Shown here: positions 62,118-64,000 of the stretch, in pieces | Layout: each line of letters opens with the position of its first letter | Numbering within the stretch: position 1 is the stretch's first letter | Source of the DNA: Byssovorax sp. | GTDB taxonomy: Bacteria; Myxococcota_A; Polyangia; Polyangiales; Polyangiaceae | Assembly: GCA_025362495.1 (NCBI GenBank) | Contig: JANYGI010000052.1 | Location: forward strand, 56,948-120,947 | DNA length: 64,000 nt | Reading direction: 5' to 3' | Made by a program: the position numbers and the translations under genes | The notes under the pieces: generated by a model | The model's input: only the letters and a program-made list of their open reading frames with translations | Databases searched by the model: none | What the model was told of the DNA's origin: nothing

Positions 62118-63101
62118 ATGTTGCGAACCGGCCTGGCTCTCGCGCTCGCGCTCGTCGCGGCTCCCGCTCGCGCAGGAACGACCACGCCTCTCCCGCATAT
62201 TTCACGGCTCGCCTACGCCGCGCCTCCAGGTTGCCCCGGCGAGCAGGTGTTGCGCGATCTGATCGCCGGGCAAACCTCGACCAACGTCCTCTCGCCCCAG
62301 GCGCCTGCTCGTCTTGCTGTCACGGTCACGCGCCGCGCGCAGCAGTACGAAGCGACGGCCGAGCTGCGCGATCAGGCGGGCTCCGAGCTGTGGACGCGCC
62401 CCTTTGCGCCGACGTCGTCGTGCTCGGGCCTCGTGGAGGACGTCGCCGTTTACGTCAGCGCGAAGCTCGAGCGGCGCGCCCAGGATCAGCCACCCGCTTC
62501 GCGTACCGCTCCTGCGGATGCCGACACCACGCAACCACCTCACCCACACGACAGGGACAGTATGCCCACGGATCCGCTCATCCTCCTTTTCGGACTTGGA
62601 TCGACGCTCGGCTTCGGCGTGGCGCCCCGCGTCGCTGTCGGCTTGACGGCCGACGTCGGCGTCCACTGGACGGTCGACGCGGGCCCGCTCGACGGCTTCT
62701 CGCTCTCGGTCGGCATGCGCTGGGACCCGCCCGCGAGCCGGCACCTCCCCGGGTACGCGCCGATCGCGCCGGACGCCCAGGTGACGACCTCTCGCTTGCT
62801 GGTGACGGGCGCGCCCTGCGTTCATCTGTGGAAGCTCTTCGGCTGCGGCCTCATCGAGCTGGGGAACATGCACGAGTCCGCCGACAACATCCCTGTTACC
62901 GCCGAGGGGAACGTCCTCTTGTTCGGGGTCGGGGGCCGACTCGGCATCGAGGTGCCGTTCGCGGCGCACGTCGGCTTCCGTGGCTTCGGCGAAGCTCTCG
63001 GGGCGCGGAAGTACGACACGATCCGCATCGACGGCGTTCCCGTCTACATATCGCCCGTGCCCCACGCGAGCGTCGGCGCCGGGCTCTACGTCTTTTTTTG
63101 A
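62118..63101 (+). CDS. Exported hypothetical protein, probable outer-membrane type
   Basis: The 327-residue product has a signal peptide (1-20, ending 'APARAG'), a globular region with a conserved disulfide-type pair ('PPGCPGEQVL', 'SSCSGLVED'), a His/Pro/Asp linker (about 130-150) and a C-terminal beta-rich region whose strands end in aromatic residues ('GAGLYVFF'), as in outer-membrane beta proteins. No family is recognised; similar exported proteins occur in myxobacteria next to ECF sigma genes. The next gene begins 15 bp downstream. Confidence 0.7.
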   Translation: MLRTGLALALALVAAPARAGTTTPLPHISRLAYAAPPGCPGEQVLRDLIAGQTSTNVLSPQAPARLAVTVTRRAQQYEATAELRDQAGSELWTRPFAPTSSCSGLVEDVAVYVSAKLERRAQDQPPASRTAPADADTTQPPHPHDRDSMPTDPLILLFGLGSTLGFGVAPRVAVGLTADVGVHWTVDAGPLDGFSLSVGMRWDPPASRHLPGYAPIAPDAQVTTSRLLVTGAPCVHLWKLFGCGLIELGNMHESADNIPVTAEGNVLLFGVGGRLGIEVPFAAHVGFRGFGEALGARKYDTIRIDGVPVYISPVPHASVGAGLYVFF

Positions 63102-63116
63102 TCGACGTCACGATTG

Positions 63117-64000
63117 ATGGACCAGATCCCGGGGGGTCAACCCAATCGAATAGAGGTGACGCGTTCACCTCCTCCCAGACCGACGACCGCGGGCCCGCCC
63201 AGCCGGACGGAGCTGTACGACTGCTATGCCGAGAGGTTCGTGCGCATGGCGCGCCGGAGGGGCCTCTTCTGGCACGACGTCGAGGACGCCGTGCAGAAAG
63301 CGTTCACGGCGCTCCTCGAATCGATGCACCGCTACGATCCCGCCCGTGGACCGTTCGAGAACTGGGCAATGACCATCGCCCGGCGCACCATCCGCGACCA
63401 CGCGGCCGTGCTCCGCAATCGGATCGAGCAGCCCGAGGCCGCCGAGGCTGCGGACGTCATCGACCCTGGCCCCGACTCGGAGCAACGCATGGCGGACGCC
63501 GAGGTCCATACGGTCTTCCTGGCGCTGGTGAACTTGCTCCCTGACGAGCTTCGCGAAGTGCTGATCATGGCCGACCTCGAAGAGGTCTCCATGCCGCAGA
63601 TTGCGCGTGAGCTGGGCATCTCGGAGCAGGCGGGGTATGCGCGCCTCCGCCGCGCGCGCGCTCGGTTGCAAGACGCATGGCAAGAACGAAAGAGCGCGGC
63701 CTCTCCGGTGCTTGCTCTGGGCGGGTACACCCTCGACCAGGTGATGGACGCGGACCGAGGCCCGAGGCCCGTTGATCCAGCGCTGAAGGCGCGCGTCCGG
63801 GATCGGCTGGAGCAGGCTCTCGGACCCGAGCAGGGTAGAGGCCGGCGCAGCGCGATCGGCAGCGGGGTCGCTCCCAAGGCTGCCGGTGCAGCGCTCATTT
63901 TCGGCTTCGGCATGCTCGCCGGTGCTCTCCTCCGGGGAGCGCCGATCGAGCGTTCCACGGCGGAGCCGAGCGCTGCTGCGATCGCCGATCTCCCGAGCGC
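63117..64000 (+). CDS. ECF sigma factor with C-terminal membrane segment (partial)
   Basis: The frame is open to the right edge, so the C-terminus is missing. Region 2 is visible in 'LYDCYAERFVRMARRRGLFWHDVEDAVQKAFTALLESMHRYDPARGPFENWAMTIARRTIRDHA' and region 4 in 'LPDELREVLIMADLEEVSMPQIARELGISEQAGYARLRRARARL' of the sigma-70 family. After region 4, an extension of more than 100 residues includes one hydrophobic segment (about 261-277, 'AGAALIFGFGMLAGALL'), so sigma factor and membrane-spanning part are in one chain. ATG 63117 is preferred; GTG 63156 is possible. Confidence 0.85.
   Translation, partial: MDQIPGGQPNRIEVTRSPPPRPTTAGPPSRTELYDCYAERFVRMARRRGLFWHDVEDAVQKAFTALLESMHRYDPARGPFENWAMTIARRTIRDHAAVLRNRIEQPEAAEAADVIDPGPDSEQRMADAEVHTVFLALVNLLPDELREVLIMADLEEVSMPQIARELGISEQAGYARLRRARARLQDAWQERKSAASPVLALGGYTLDQVMDADRGPRPVDPALKARVRDRLEQALGPEQGRGRRSAIGSGVAPKAAGAALIFGFGMLAGALLRGAPIERSTAEPSAAAIADLPS

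Overview
This is a GC-rich chromosomal window from a bacterium that is most likely a myxobacterium of the Polyangia (Sorangiineae/Polyangiaceae type). The evidence is the gene mix: several Ser/Thr protein kinases (two with C-terminal transmembrane segments, one with a PEGA domain), sigma-54-type AAA+ regulators carrying receiver or FHA domains, many lipoproteins with Gly/Ser/Thr-rich linkers, a large S8 peptidase with a MYXO-CTERM-like tail, and several ECF sigma factors with anti-sigma partners. No rRNA, tRNA, CRISPR array or insertion sequence was found.

Layout. 1-6.9 kb: a coiled-coil protein fragment, an AMIN-like exported protein next to an LptD-like protein, then a diguanylate-cyclase response regulator translationally coupled to an NtrC-like regulator. 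6.9-10.1 kb: a minus-strand cluster of unrecognised genes, partly AT-richer, ending in a Uma2-type nuclease and preceded by a 19-bp palindrome. 10.2-15.4 kb: a GH26 mannanase-like lipoprotein, a CPA2 antiporter that has lost its middle and its C-terminus, a glycosyltransferase and a TolC-like protein. 15.4-22 kb: a Ser/Thr kinase, CcmC/CcmD cytochrome c maturation genes with a 47-residue membrane protein, an acyl-CoA dehydrogenase, a SpoIIAA-like protein and a GNAT enzyme. 22-30.4 kb: the MYXO-CTERM peptidase with an intrinsic terminator, SelA, a CBM9-like lipoprotein, and an ECF sigma/FecR pair.

30.4-38.8 kb: purine nucleoside phosphorylase and cytidine deaminase (overlapping), a second Uma2 nuclease, a MerR-like regulator beside a 43-bp tandem repeat, a TonB-like lipoprotein, a probable prokaryotic viperin (antiviral radical SAM enzyme), and a Ser/Thr kinase followed by an FHA-AAA+ regulator. 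38.8-44.5 kb: a lipoprotein gene interrupted by an in-frame TGA, an HExxH metalloprotease, a lipoprotein, a PheA-like protein with altered catalytic motifs, and an FmdB zinc ribbon. 44.8-49.2 kb: SMC and a hypothetical protein. 49.5-57.3 kb: a secreted protease-like lipoprotein, a PEGA kinase coupled to a TPR-PEGA-TonB receptor, and a phospholipase D-like protein. 57.3-64 kb: a lipoprotein with a methyltransferase fold, an ECF sigma/zinc-finger anti-sigma pair followed by a DsbA-like lipoprotein, a stand-alone CheB-type methylesterase, and an ECF sigma factor with a C-terminal membrane segment that runs off the window.

The most notable items are the viperin homologue with its nearby repeat-flanked regulator, the unknown 7-10 kb operon, the TGA-interrupted lipoprotein in a genome that encodes SelA, the deleted antiporter, and the fused TPR-PEGA-TonB receptor.
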